A stretch of DNA of 11,119 nt from Propionibacteriaceae bacterium. GTDB lineage: Bacteria > Actinomycetota > Actinomycetes > Propionibacteriales > Propionibacteriaceae. The DNA lies in NCBI GenBank assembly GCA_027353565.1, contig DAIEHO010000251.1:1-11119 (forward strand), in the 5' to 3' direction. The notes below the pieces were generated by a model, which worked only from the letters and a program-made list of their open reading frames with translations, did no database searches and was not told the DNA's origin. The position numbers and the translations under genes are program-made. Of the stretch, positions 1 through 6,732 are shown in pieces. Every line of letters begins with the position of its first letter. Within the stretch, counting starts at the first letter, position 1.

Positions 1-788
1 CGCCGGGCGATGAACTCCGCCACCACGTACATGATCGCCATCGGCAACGCCAGCGCCGTCATCGAGAACGGATCCGTCGACGGCGTCGCCACAGCACCGA
101 ACACGAAACACCCGAAGATCGAGAACACCCGAGCCTTCTGCAGCTGCTTGCCGGTCACCACCCCCGCAAGGTTCAACATCACCAGAACCACCGGCAGCAA
201 GAACGACACCCCGAACAACAACGTCAACAGCAGCTCCAACGCCAGGAACGAGTTCAGATCCAGCTGGTTGATGATCCCCAGACCCTGAGGCGTGAACTGC
301 AACATCACACTGATGCCCTCAGGCAACACCATGTAACCCACAGCACACCCGAACAAGAACAACGGGATCGACGACCCCAGGAAGTTCCGCGCATACCGCT
401 TCTCGTTCTCCAACAGCGCCGGCACCACGAACTTCCACAGCTGGTACAACCACACCGGACACGCCGCCAGCACCCCAGCCACCACCGACACCTTCAACGC
501 CAGCATGAACGGCCCCGAGATGTCCCGGTTCACCACCTGCGTCGCCACCGACGGGTTCCACGCCTTCAGCTGCACCAGCGCCGCATCCCACGGCCACATC
601 ACGAAGTTCAGGATCGGCCGGTAGAACAACGCACACAGCGACGACGTCACCACGATCGCCACCACAGACACGACCACCCGGTAGCGCAGCTCGCGCAGAT
701 GGTCGTACAACGACATCGACCCGTCAGGCGTCGCCGGCGGAGGCTTCAGAACCGTCCACACACGCCGCACACCGGCCAGGGCGGACAC
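1..788 (-). CDS. tatC: Sec-independent protein translocase subunit TatC (3' end outside the window)
   Basis: TatC is the polytopic membrane receptor of the twin-arginine translocase. It binds RR signal peptides and recruits TatA to export folded proteins. In the window 262 codons are visible. A conserved N-terminal HLRELRYR is at residues 30-37, followed by hydrophobic segments near 38-56, 95-112, 138-155, 181-208, 222-236 and 244-260. Family motifs PVWLYQLWKFVVPAL (111-125) with the following glutamates, and TPSTDPFSM (235-243), are present. The GTG at 788 is chosen because AAGGAG lies about 8 nt upstream. An internal ATG at 716 would remove 24 residues. The gene starts 2 nt after the tatA stop, so the two are probably co-translated. 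Codon use is unlike the neighbours: valine is nearly always GTG, leucine is CTG or TTG, and I saw no CTC. Identification is firm; the true C-terminus is not in the window. Confidence 0.97.
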   Translation of the reverse strand, partial: MSALAGVRRVWTVLKPPPATPDGSMSLYDHLRELRYRVVVSVVAIVVTSSLCALFYRPILNFVMWPWDAALVQLKAWNPSVATQVVNRDISGPFMLALKVSVVAGVLAACPVWLYQLWKFVVPALLENEKRYARNFLGSSIPLFLFGCAVGYMVLPEGISVMLQFTPQGLGIINQLDLNSFLALELLLTLLFGVSFLLPVVLVMLNLAGVVTGKQLQKARVFSIFGCFVFGAVATPSTDPFSMTALALPMAIMYVVAEFIAR

Positions 789-790
789 GA

Positions 791-1039
791 TCAGCTCTCC
801 TTGCGGGGCTCCGGCGTCACGATCTCAGCGTCAACGGGCTGGCTCACGTCGTCAGGCTCAGCGGTCTTCGGGGCGTCGATGCCCGTCGGCGCCTTGACCT
901 CTTCCTTGAACTCACGAATGGCGCGTCCTGCGCCCTTGCCCATCCCCGCAAGGCGAGTGCCGCCGAACAGCAGCAGCGCGACAACGAGCAGGATGACCCA
1001 CTCCATGCCGCCGGGGAGACCGGCGATCAACGCAGTCAT
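791..1039 (-). CDS. tatA: Twin-arginine translocase pore subunit TatA/E
   Basis: TatA oligomerises in the cytoplasmic membrane to form the passage for folded proteins delivered to TatC. The 82-residue product has the family plan: a short N-terminal transmembrane helix (about residues 13-25) with a glutamate at its start (E13), the FG hinge at F25-G26, an amphipathic helix with GRAIREFKEEVK (38-49), then an acidic, proline-containing disordered tail to residue 82. The ATG at 1039 is preferred over an in-frame ATG at 1069 because AAGGAG sits 7 nt before it and because the longer form would put ten extra residues before the membrane helix. It lies between a small membrane protein gene (31-nt gap) and tatC (2-nt gap). 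TAGGAT at 1073-1068 could serve as a -10 element, but I see no matching -35. TatA and TatE cannot be told apart here. Confidence 0.95.
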   Translation of the reverse strand: MTALIAGLPGGMEWVILLVVALLLFGGTRLAGMGKGAGRAIREFKEEVKAPTGIDAPKTAEPDDVSQPVDAEIVTPEPRKES

Positions 1040-1060
1040 GTGAGACTCCTTCAGTCCGAA

Positions 1061-1079
1061 CAGGCCCATCCTAGGCCTG
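1061..1079 (-). other. Short GC-rich hairpin just before tatA
   Basis: CAGGCC at 1061-1066 is the reverse complement of GGCCTG at 1074-1079, with a 7-nt loop. It spans the stop codon of the small membrane protein gene and ends about 10 nt before the tatA Shine-Dalgarno sequence. A 6-bp stem may be chance or may modulate tatA translation. No U-tract follows, so a terminator is unlikely. Confidence 0.3.
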
Positions 1080-1292
1080 AATATCGAGATTCATGCCATG
1101 GCGCGGCGCCACGACGGCCGGAACGGGTCGCGTCCCGACGCTGCTCAGCTCCATGCCGAGACTCGCGGTGGTGGTCCCCAGGGCCTGGATCTCACCGGTG
1201 AGCTCCCGGACGGCACGCCAGACGCGCCGACCAAGCCAGGCATGGACGACCAATGCGGCGGCGATGATCGCCACACAGATCCACATCCACAC
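1071..1292 (-). CDS. Small single-span membrane protein of unknown function
   Basis: I do not recognise this 73-residue product. It has one N-terminal hydrophobic helix (about residues 4-19, rich in A, V and I), followed directly by a basic segment GRRVWRAVRELTGEIQAL (21-38) that should form an amphipathic helix, then a loose serine-, threonine- and proline-containing tail. The layout resembles TatA/TatB topology, but the FG hinge is missing. The GTG at 1292 was chosen because GGG of the sequence TAGGGT lies 8 nt upstream. The ATG at 1286 is an equally possible start, giving 71 residues. It begins 10 nt after the pafC stop and ends 31 nt before tatA, which suggests the same transcript. It could be a Tat accessory protein or an unrelated small envelope protein; nothing in the sequence decides this. 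Confidence 0.7.
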   Translation of the reverse strand: MWMWICVAIIAAALVVHAWLGRRVWRAVRELTGEIQALGTTTASLGMELSSVGTRPVPAVVAPRHGMNLDIQA

Positions 1293-1302
1293 GGCGGCGA
1301 CC

Positions 1303-2271
1303 CTACACCGAGCGCTCGTCCGCGACCACGCCGCCCGACCCCGACCAGGCCTCATACCGCTTCAGGGCCTCCCTGGCGGCGAGTACGGCCTCGTCCTGGG
1401 CGGCGGGCGGGTCGACGACCTCGGCGTCTGCGCCCAGCCGCAGCACGAGCTGCCGGAGCCATCGGGGGTCGACGACGCGCAACGTCACGAGACTGCCCGA
1501 GATCGACGACGTCGGGTAGCTCTCCGTGATCCACCAGGCGGGGTCCTCGACGCGCAGGGTGACCTCCGCGGCGGCGTCGGACAGCCACTCCGTGCGCTCC
1601 GGCGGCGTGCCGTGGTCCTCTCGGCCTGCCCCGGTGGGGTCGACGGCCACAATCCGGTCCAGACGGTACGAACGCCACCCGCTCCGGTCGAGCGACCATG
1701 CCTCGAGGTATGCGTAGCCGTCGCGCATCATGATCGCCGCTGGATCGACGACCGGTTCCGTGGTGTCGCCCCGCGCCCCGCCCTCGTACGTGAGCCGGAC
1801 CCGCTGTCGCGCCTCGAGAGCGTCGACGAGCGCCTGCCGTACGGTCTCGTCCCCCGTGACCATCGACACGACCGCCACCGGTCCGTCGTGCCCCGACATC
1901 GTCGCCAGCTTGGCGCTCGCCGAGTCGATGGCCGCGTACGACTCCGGCCCTGCGATCTCTCGTACGGCCTGGAGTGCCAGCCGGAGCGTGCCCACCTCGT
2001 GCGGCGCGAGGCGCAGCGGCTTGGACAGGATGTCGGCGTTGCTCAGCCGGATGACCCCCTCACCTTCGACGGCATCCATGTCGACCTCGATGAGGTCGCC
2101 GGGCATCCCGCCGGGCAGGCCGCACATGAACGCCACCCACAGGTCGGACATGAGCTGCTTCTGCGTGAGCGAGAACGCCGCAGCCGCCTCGGCGATGGTG
2201 ATGCCGGGACGTGCCCGGAGGTACGGGATGAGCGCCAGCAGCCGGGCGACCTGGTCAGCACTGGTGCTCAT
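1303..2271 (-). CDS. pafC: WYL-domain transcriptional regulator PafC
   Basis: PafC pairs with PafB to form the WYL-family activator that drives the RecA/LexA-independent DNA-damage response in mycobacteria; that role is known from the family, not from this sequence. The 322-residue protein has an N-terminal winged helix (about residues 5-65, with ITIAEAAAAFSLTQKQLMSD in the recognition region), a central linker, a WYL core (about 140-212), and a C-terminal WCX-type extension (about 234-305). The WYL tripeptide position reads AYL (187-189) followed by EAW, and the later RSYRLDRI (200-207) is the usual companion motif. The start at 2271 overlaps the pafB stop as ATGA, so translation is probably coupled and equimolar. 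Length and arrangement are normal for PafC. Confidence 0.93.
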   Translation of the reverse strand: MSTSADQVARLLALIPYLRARPGITIAEAAAAFSLTQKQLMSDLWVAFMCGLPGGMPGDLIEVDMDAVEGEGVIRLSNADILSKPLRLAPHEVGTLRLALQAVREIAGPESYAAIDSASAKLATMSGHDGPVAVVSMVTGDETVRQALVDALEARQRVRLTYEGGARGDTTEPVVDPAAIMMRDGYAYLEAWSLDRSGWRSYRLDRIVAVDPTGAGREDHGTPPERTEWLSDAAAEVTLRVEDPAWWITESYPTSSISGSLVTLRVVDPRWLRQLVLRLGADAEVVDPPAAQDEAVLAAREALKRYEAWSGSGGVVADERSV

Positions 2272-3230
2272 GGGCGCTCCGTCGACAGCAGCCGCCCGGC
2301 GACCGCGCGGAGCCTGCCCAAGGTGGCGTCGCGGACCTCGTCCGGTGCGAGCACGAGTGCATCCGGGGCTGCCGCCGCGGCCTGGTCGGCGATCTCCTGG
2401 ACGGAGCCGTACGGGACGGCGTACGCGGTGTAGCCCTCGGGCGCGGCGGCGCTCAGCACCGAACCTCGCCGACGCAGGGCGGGCGCAGCCGTGCCGCGGA
2501 TCGCCACGACCGCCGTGTCGGTGACGGCCGTCGGCTCGAGCGAGGCCGCAGCCGCCTCGACGACGCTCCGGTCGGGCAGGTCGTACGCCTGCGCCGGTTC
2601 CAGCGCCTCGACCACCCCCACGACCCGCGACAGCCGGAACATGCGCGGCGCCTCGCGGTCGCGGTCCCTCCCGTACACGTACCAGACTCCTCGCCGGACG
2701 AGCACGCCCCAGGCCTCCACGACACGGGTCAGTCCGCGCTCGCGGTAGTCGAAACGGATCCGGCGCCGTCCCGAGATGGCCTCCCAGACCACACCGACTG
2801 CCTCGTCGTCGCCGCCCAGTCGCGGCTGCACGAAGCCGGTCGTGGACAGCTCGACGCCGGCGGCCTGGAGCTTCCCGAGCGCCGAGGTCGCCTGCGGCGC
2901 GAGTGCCGCACCGTCGAACACGTGGGCGGCGATCCCGAGGGCCACCTGCTCGCCCTGCGTGAACTCGACGGGCGGCAGCTCGAAGTCGCCGGGCAGGATC
3001 CGATAGCCCTGCTCGTCGTCGAAGTACGAGTCGTTCGAGCCTGTCTCGATGGGAATGCCGAGATCGCGGAGGTCGTCCTTGTCGCGCTCGAACATCCGCT
3101 GGAACGCGACGTCCGACAGACCCTGATATCCCTCGACGGAGTCGCGGATCTTCTCGCGGGTCAGGTACCGGCGGGCGGCCAGCAGGCAGATCACCAGGTT
3201 GAGCTGACGTTCGGTCTTGCGCGGCGCCAT
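2268..3230 (-). CDS. pafB: WYL-domain transcriptional regulator PafB
   Basis: PafB is the partner of PafC in the WYL-type activator of DNA-damage genes in actinomycetes. The pair was first named for neighbouring the Pup ligase gene pafA. The 320-residue product opens with a helix-turn-helix (about residues 7-62, KTERQLNLVICLLAARRYLT at 5-24), then a mid-domain (GDFELPPVEFTQGEQVALGI, 81-100), the WYL core (about 145-210) with an intact WYVYG (183-187) and MFRLSRV (197-203), and a C-terminal WCX-like part. The ATG at 3230 has a strong GAGGAGG Shine-Dalgarno a few bases upstream. It is first in the pafB-pafC-small membrane protein-tatA-tatC block and diverges from gluQ across 79 nt. No pup, pafA or proteasome gene is seen in the window. 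Confidence 0.93.
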   Translation of the reverse strand: MAPRKTERQLNLVICLLAARRYLTREKIRDSVEGYQGLSDVAFQRMFERDKDDLRDLGIPIETGSNDSYFDDEQGYRILPGDFELPPVEFTQGEQVALGIAAHVFDGAALAPQATSALGKLQAAGVELSTTGFVQPRLGGDDEAVGVVWEAISGRRRIRFDYRERGLTRVVEAWGVLVRRGVWYVYGRDRDREAPRMFRLSRVVGVVEALEPAQAYDLPDRSVVEAAAASLEPTAVTDTAVVAIRGTAAPALRRRGSVLSAAAPEGYTAYAVPYGSVQEIADQAAAAAPDALVLAPDEVRDATLGRLRAVAGRLLSTERP

Positions 3231-3309
3231 GCCCCTCCTCTCCTACGCTTGGGTCAGTCTTGCATCGGTGGCACCGGATTGCCCGCGCCACCCCGACCGA
3301 GGAGGTCCC
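3231..3309. promoter_or_regulatory. Divergent intergenic region between pafB and gluQ
   Basis: This 79-nt gap must hold the 5' signals for pafB (left) and gluQ (right). Strong Shine-Dalgarno sequences flank both ends: GAGGAGGGG before pafB and GAGGAGG before gluQ. I found no convincing -35/-10 pair in either direction. TACGCT at 3244-3249 fits a TANNNT -10 for gluQ but has no good -35. Promoter placement is therefore inferred from gene layout only. Confidence 0.4.
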
Positions 3310-4212
3310 ATGGCCGGCCGGTTCGCCCCGTCGCCGACGTCGGACCTCCACCTGGGGAACCTCCGGACCGCGCTGCTCGCGTGGCTGTTCGCGCGGTCCA
3401 CCGGCCGTGGCTTCCTGCTGCGGATCGAGGATCTCGACCAGATGCGTGTCGCGGCCGCCGACGGGGTCGCGCAGCGTCAGCTGGCGGACCTCGCCGCACT
3501 CGGCCTCGACCACGACGGCGAGGTCGTCCATCAGTCCGACCGGCTTCCCCTGTACGAGACGGCGCTCTCGCAGCTCGACGTGTACGAGTGCTACTGCTCG
3601 CGCCGCGACATCGCCGCGTCCGCACAGGCGCCGCACGGTGACGGCCACCGACCGTACCGGGGCACCTGCCGTGACCTCACCGCGGCTGAACGTGCCTCGA
3701 GGCGGGCCGAGCGACCCGCCGCTCTACGCGTACGAGCCGGTGGCGTCACATGGACGGCCAGTGACGACCTGTACGGACCGGTGACAGGTGTCGTCGACGA
3801 CTTCGTGCTCCGACGCGGCGACGGCACGTACGCGTACAACCTGGCTGTCGTGGTCGACGACGGCACTCAGGGCGTCGACCAGGTGGTCCGTGGCGCGGAC
3901 CTGCTCTCGAGCGTCCCGCGTCAGGCGTGGCTGGCGCACCGCTTGGGGTTCACCCCGCCCACGTACGCACATGTCCCCTTGGCAGTCGGCCCGGACGGCA
4001 GACGTCTGGCCAAGCGAGACGGCGCGGTGACGATGTCCGACCTGGCCGGCATCGGTGTAGGTCCCGCTGCGGTCCTCACGGCGCTGGCCGTCTCGCTCGG
4101 CCTTGCAGAGACCGGCGAGAGCGTCACCCCTGCCGATCTCCTCGGGCGTTTCGACCCGTCCTCGCTACCGCGCAGCCCTTGGGTCGTGGCACCTCAGCCG
4201 CATCACTCGTAG
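3310..4212 (+). CDS. gluQ: Glutamyl-Q tRNA(Asp) synthetase GluQRS
   Basis: GluQRS activates glutamate without tRNA(Glu) and attaches it to the queuosine at position 34 of tRNA(Asp). The 300-residue protein is a GluRS catalytic core without an anticodon-binding domain, the expected size. Visible signatures are FAPSPTSDLHLGN (5-17, the HIGH-type motif as HLGN), RIEDLD (38-43), a zinc site built from C94, C96, Y116 and C120 (CYC ... YRGTC) as in the E. coli enzyme, and RLAKRDGAVT (232-241), the KMSKS-type loop. The ATG at 3310 has GAGGAGG 5 nt upstream; an in-frame ATG at 3217 lies inside pafB and is unlikely. It is the only plus-strand gene here, diverging from pafB and overlapping the 3' end of the FKBP gene by 10 nt. 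Confusion with full-length GltX is excluded by length. Confidence 0.95.
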   Translation: MAGRFAPSPTSDLHLGNLRTALLAWLFARSTGRGFLLRIEDLDQMRVAAADGVAQRQLADLAALGLDHDGEVVHQSDRLPLYETALSQLDVYECYCSRRDIAASAQAPHGDGHRPYRGTCRDLTAAERASRRAERPAALRVRAGGVTWTASDDLYGPVTGVVDDFVLRRGDGTYAYNLAVVVDDGTQGVDQVVRGADLLSSVPRQAWLAHRLGFTPPTYAHVPLAVGPDGRRLAKRDGAVTMSDLAGIGVGPAAVLTALAVSLGLAETGESVTPADLLGRFDPSSLPRSPWVVAPQPHHS

Positions 4213-5225
4213 GAGAAGAGGATGTCGATGACGTAGACCATGGTTTCGCCAGGCTTGATGTTGATGCGCGGGTCGCCTGAGGGGTACGCCTGGGCGGGCG
4301 GCACGATGAGCAGCACCCGGCTGCCGACAGTCTGTCCGACGAGGCCTGTCTGCCATCCGGGGATCGTCGAGCTGAGCGCGCCGTCGAGAGGTGCGTAGCC
4401 GTACGTCTGTTTGACGAGCTTCCCGGTGCTCCACGCGTACTCGGCGTAGTCCACGCGGATCGTCGACGCGGCGGTGACGGCCTTGCCCGTGCCCTTGATG
4501 AGCGGCTGGACCGTCAGGGTGCTGGGCGGGGTCGCCTTGGTGTCGATCGTGACCACCGGGGCCTTGAGGTCGCCCGAGACGGTCGGCAGGTCAGGGGGCG
4601 GGGTCACGGTGGCACCGGACGGTCCCGTGGCCGAGACGGACAGGATGTCCACGACGAAGACCAGGCAGTCGCCGACCTGGATGCCGATGTTGGCGTTGCC
4701 GCCGCTGGAGTCGTACCCGTCGGGACCGGTGATGCCGATGAGGACCCGGCTGCCGACCTTCTGGCCGATGACACCGGTCTGGAAACCGGTGATGAAGCCG
4801 CTCACAGCGTAGGAGATGGGCTTGTTGGCGCTGAAGCTCTCGTCGAACACCTTGCCCGTGTAGCCGTTGGCCCCCCAGTAGTTGACCTCGATCATGGAGC
4901 TCGCGGTCACCGTGCCGCCCGTGCCTTGGACGATCGTCTTCGACTGCGTCTTGTCGATGGCCCAGGGCGCGGGGATGTTGACCGTCGGGGGCTTGCCGAA
5001 GTCGCCGGTCACCGAGATCCCGTCCAGGTTCGTCGAGGGCGTGATCGACGGGTGCGTCGACGGGCTCGCCGACGCGCTGCCGGACGCGCTCGCCGACGCG
5101 GTCGGGACGAACTGGGTGTCGGTGGGCGACGCGCTGGCCGTGGGAGTCGCCCCGGAGTGGCAGGCGGACAGGAGAAGGGTCAGCAGCGCGACGACCAGGC
5201 CACCTACGCGGCGGCGGCTAAACAT
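4203..5225 (-). CDS. Lipoprotein with two FKBP-type peptidyl-prolyl isomerase domains
   Basis: FKBP domains catalyse cis-trans isomerisation at proline, and as a lipoprotein this one should act on the outer face of the membrane. The 340-residue product starts with RRR, a hydrophobic helix and the lipobox LLSAC (lipidated C22), then a Ser/Ala/Thr/Pro-rich spacer (23-65). Domain 1 (about 95-197) keeps Y116, FDES (127-130) and GITGPDGY (164-171), but has F148 where FKBP12 has a tryptophan. Domain 2 (about 237-338) keeps IPGWQTGL (288-295) and PPAQAY (309-314) but lacks the FD pair. The ATG at 5225 was chosen because it places the signal peptide properly; a GTG at 5270 has no ribosome-binding site. 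It follows rluB by 56 nt. Related FKBP genes occur beside pafBC in other actinomycetes. Confidence 0.9.
   Translation of the reverse strand: MFSRRRVGGLVVALLTLLLSACHSGATPTASASPTDTQFVPTASASASGSASASPSTHPSITPSTNLDGISVTGDFGKPPTVNIPAPWAIDKTQSKTIVQGTGGTVTASSMIEVNYWGANGYTGKVFDESFSANKPISYAVSGFITGFQTGVIGQKVGSRVLIGITGPDGYDSSGGNANIGIQVGDCLVFVVDILSVSATGPSGATVTPPPDLPTVSGDLKAPVVTIDTKATPPSTLTVQPLIKGTGKAVTAASTIRVDYAEYAWSTGKLVKQTYGYAPLDGALSSTIPGWQTGLVGQTVGSRVLLIVPPAQAYPSGDPRINIKPGETMVYVIDILFSYE
5065..5100. repeat. Three 12-bp tandem repeats in the lipoprotein spacer
   Basis: Three adjacent 12-nt units (5065-5076, 5077-5088, 5089-5100) occur. The outer two are identical (CTCGCCGACGCG) and the middle differs at a few bases. 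They encode the Ser/Ala/Gly-rich spacer after the lipidated cysteine. As the unit is a multiple of three, copy-number change would lengthen or shorten the spacer without breaking the frame. Confidence 0.85.
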
Positions 5226-5281
5226 GTGCACCCGGGAAGGGTACCGGAGTCCGCTGAGAGCCCAGTTCACGACGTGGGGAG

Positions 5282-6115
5282 TCAGAGCTTGACTGCATCG
5301 AGCAGGGCACCGAGCTCCGCGGAGGTCAGCTCACGCGACGCGCCCTGGGCGAGCTGGCCGAGTCGTACCGGTCCGATGCGGATCCGGGAGAGCCGCCGCA
5401 CCGGATGCCCGACGGCGTCGAACATGCGCCGGACGATGTGGTTGCGCCCCTCGTGCAGCGTGACCTCGACGAGCGACTTGTCGGCGCCGCGGCTCTTCAC
5501 GGTCACCTTGTCGGGCTTGACGGGGCCGTCGTCGAGCACGAGCCCGCCACGCAGCCTCTTGAGCTCGTGGGCGTCGATGATTCCCTCGACCTCGGCCAGG
5601 TAGGTCTTCTCGACCTCGTACGACGGGTGCGCCAGCCGGTGGGCGAACTCGCCGTGGTTGGTGAGGATGATCAGCCCCTCGGTGTCGGTGTCGAGACGCC
5701 CGACATGGAACAGACGCTCCTTGCGCCGTTCGATGAGGTCGGCGAGGGTGGGCCTGCCTTCAGGGTCGGACAGCGTCGACACGACGCCGCGGGGCTTGTT
5801 CACCACGAGGTACACGTGCCGGCGCGGCGGGGGGATCCTCGCACCGTCGACACGGATCACGTCCCGCTCGGGGTCGACCCGAACGCCCTGCTCCCTGACC
5901 GTCTGGCCGTTCACCTCGACGCGTCCCCGGTCGATGAGGATCTCGCTCGCCCGCCGCGAGGCGACCCCCGCCTGGGCGAGGACCTTCTGCAGCCGTATGC
6001 CCTCGGTCTCGTTGAGGTTCACCTCGGCGGGCTGGTCGTCGTCGTACATGTCGTCGCCGTCTCGTGGCGACTCGTCGCCGGGCGAACTCCCGGGGCTACG
6101 CGTTGTCGGGGTCAT
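5282..6115 (-). CDS. RluB/RsuA-family ribosomal pseudouridine synthase
   Basis: Enzymes of this family convert a specific uridine in rRNA to pseudouridine; the actinobacterial member next to scpB is usually annotated as RluB-like (23S rRNA), but the target here is inferred. The 277-residue protein has an acidic N-terminal tail (1-37), an S4 RNA-binding domain (about 39-85, IRLQKVLAQAGVASRRASE), and the catalytic domain with NKPRG (106-110), GRLDTDTEGL (139-148, catalytic aspartate D142) and GRNHIVRRM (223-231). The ATG at 6115 has GAGGAG 4-5 nt upstream and overlaps the scpB end by 20 nt, implying coupled translation. An ATG at 6049 would drop part of the acidic tail. The gene is the last of the parA-scpAB group before the lipoprotein. 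Confidence 0.93.
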   Translation of the reverse strand: MTPTTRSPGSSPGDESPRDGDDMYDDDQPAEVNLNETEGIRLQKVLAQAGVASRRASEILIDRGRVEVNGQTVREQGVRVDPERDVIRVDGARIPPPRRHVYLVVNKPRGVVSTLSDPEGRPTLADLIERRKERLFHVGRLDTDTEGLIILTNHGEFAHRLAHPSYEVEKTYLAEVEGIIDAHELKRLRGGLVLDDGPVKPDKVTVKSRGADKSLVEVTLHEGRNHIVRRMFDAVGHPVRRLSRIRIGPVRLGQLAQGASRELTSAELGALLDAVKL

Positions 6116-6731
6116 GGGGCTCCTCAGGGGAAATGGATGATGACATCGGTTGGGTGGCCGCGAGCAGCTCGGCCTCCAGCGTCGTGGCGTCCGGCAGGTG
6201 CGGCGCCAACGGCGGCAGGTCGTCGAGCGACGTGAGTCCCATGCGCTCGAGGAAGTACGCAGTCGTGGTGAACAGGACGGCGCCGGAGATCGGGTCGCGT
6301 CCAGTCTCGGTGATGAGGTCGCGCGCCAGCAACGTGCGGACGACGCCGTCGACGTTGACGCCCCGTACGGCGGAGATGCGGCTCCGACTCGCGGGCTGGA
6401 GATAGGCGATGACGGCGAGCGTCTCGAGCGCGGCCTGCGACAGGCGGCCGTGCTGGCCCTCGAGCACGTACGCGGAGATCACGGACGCGTGTTCCGGCCG
6501 GGTCGCGTAGCGCCAGCCCCCGCCGGCGTGGCGCAGCTCGAAGCCACGCCTGGTCTCGATGTAGAAGCGCACGAGCTCTGCCAGTGTCGCCTCGACCCTG
6601 GTGACCGGCGTCTTGAGCGCCTGGGCCAGCTCGACCGCCGGCATGGGCTCCGTGGCCATGAGCAGCAACGCCTCGACCGCACCCGACAGTGCCTCGTCGG
6701 ACAGCTCAGCTGCCTCTGCCTGCTCCGTCAT
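6096..6731 (-). CDS. scpB: Segregation and condensation protein B
   Basis: ScpB is the dimeric winged-helix (kite) subunit that binds the linker of the kleisin ScpA in the SMC-ScpAB condensin, which organises and helps separate the chromosome. The 211-residue protein has two winged-helix domains: the first at about residues 12-85, the second from about 97 with the family signature LSQAALETLAVIAYLQP (97-113), RISAVRGVNVDGVV (118-131) and GAVLFTTTAYFLERMGL (150-166). The C-terminal 40 residues are acidic and probably flexible. The ATG at 6731 follows the scpA stop by one nucleotide, with GAGGAG upstream inside scpA. It overlaps the pseudouridine synthase gene by 20 nt. Size and motifs are normal. 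Confidence 0.96.
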   Translation of the reverse strand: MTEQAEAAELSDEALSGAVEALLLMATEPMPAVELAQALKTPVTRVEATLAELVRFYIETRRGFELRHAGGGWRYATRPEHASVISAYVLEGQHGRLSQAALETLAVIAYLQPASRSRISAVRGVNVDGVVRTLLARDLITETGRDPISGAVLFTTTAYFLERMGLTSLDDLPPLAPHLPDATTLEAELLAATQPMSSSISPEEPHDPDNA

Positions 6732-6732
6732 C

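Noticed and set aside
1093..2433. Long plus-strand open frame (446 codons) opposite pafC
   Set aside because: It is antisense to a well-supported PafC with conserved motifs, reads as an arginine/proline-rich low-complexity product and has no family signature. It is a high-GC shadow.
1303..3648. Single 781-codon frame running through pafC, pafB and into gluQ
   Set aside because: Only the portion below 2271 encodes PafC. Upstream it is the wrong frame of pafB and antisense to gluQ, with arginine-rich non-protein-like content. pafB in its own frame is clearly real.
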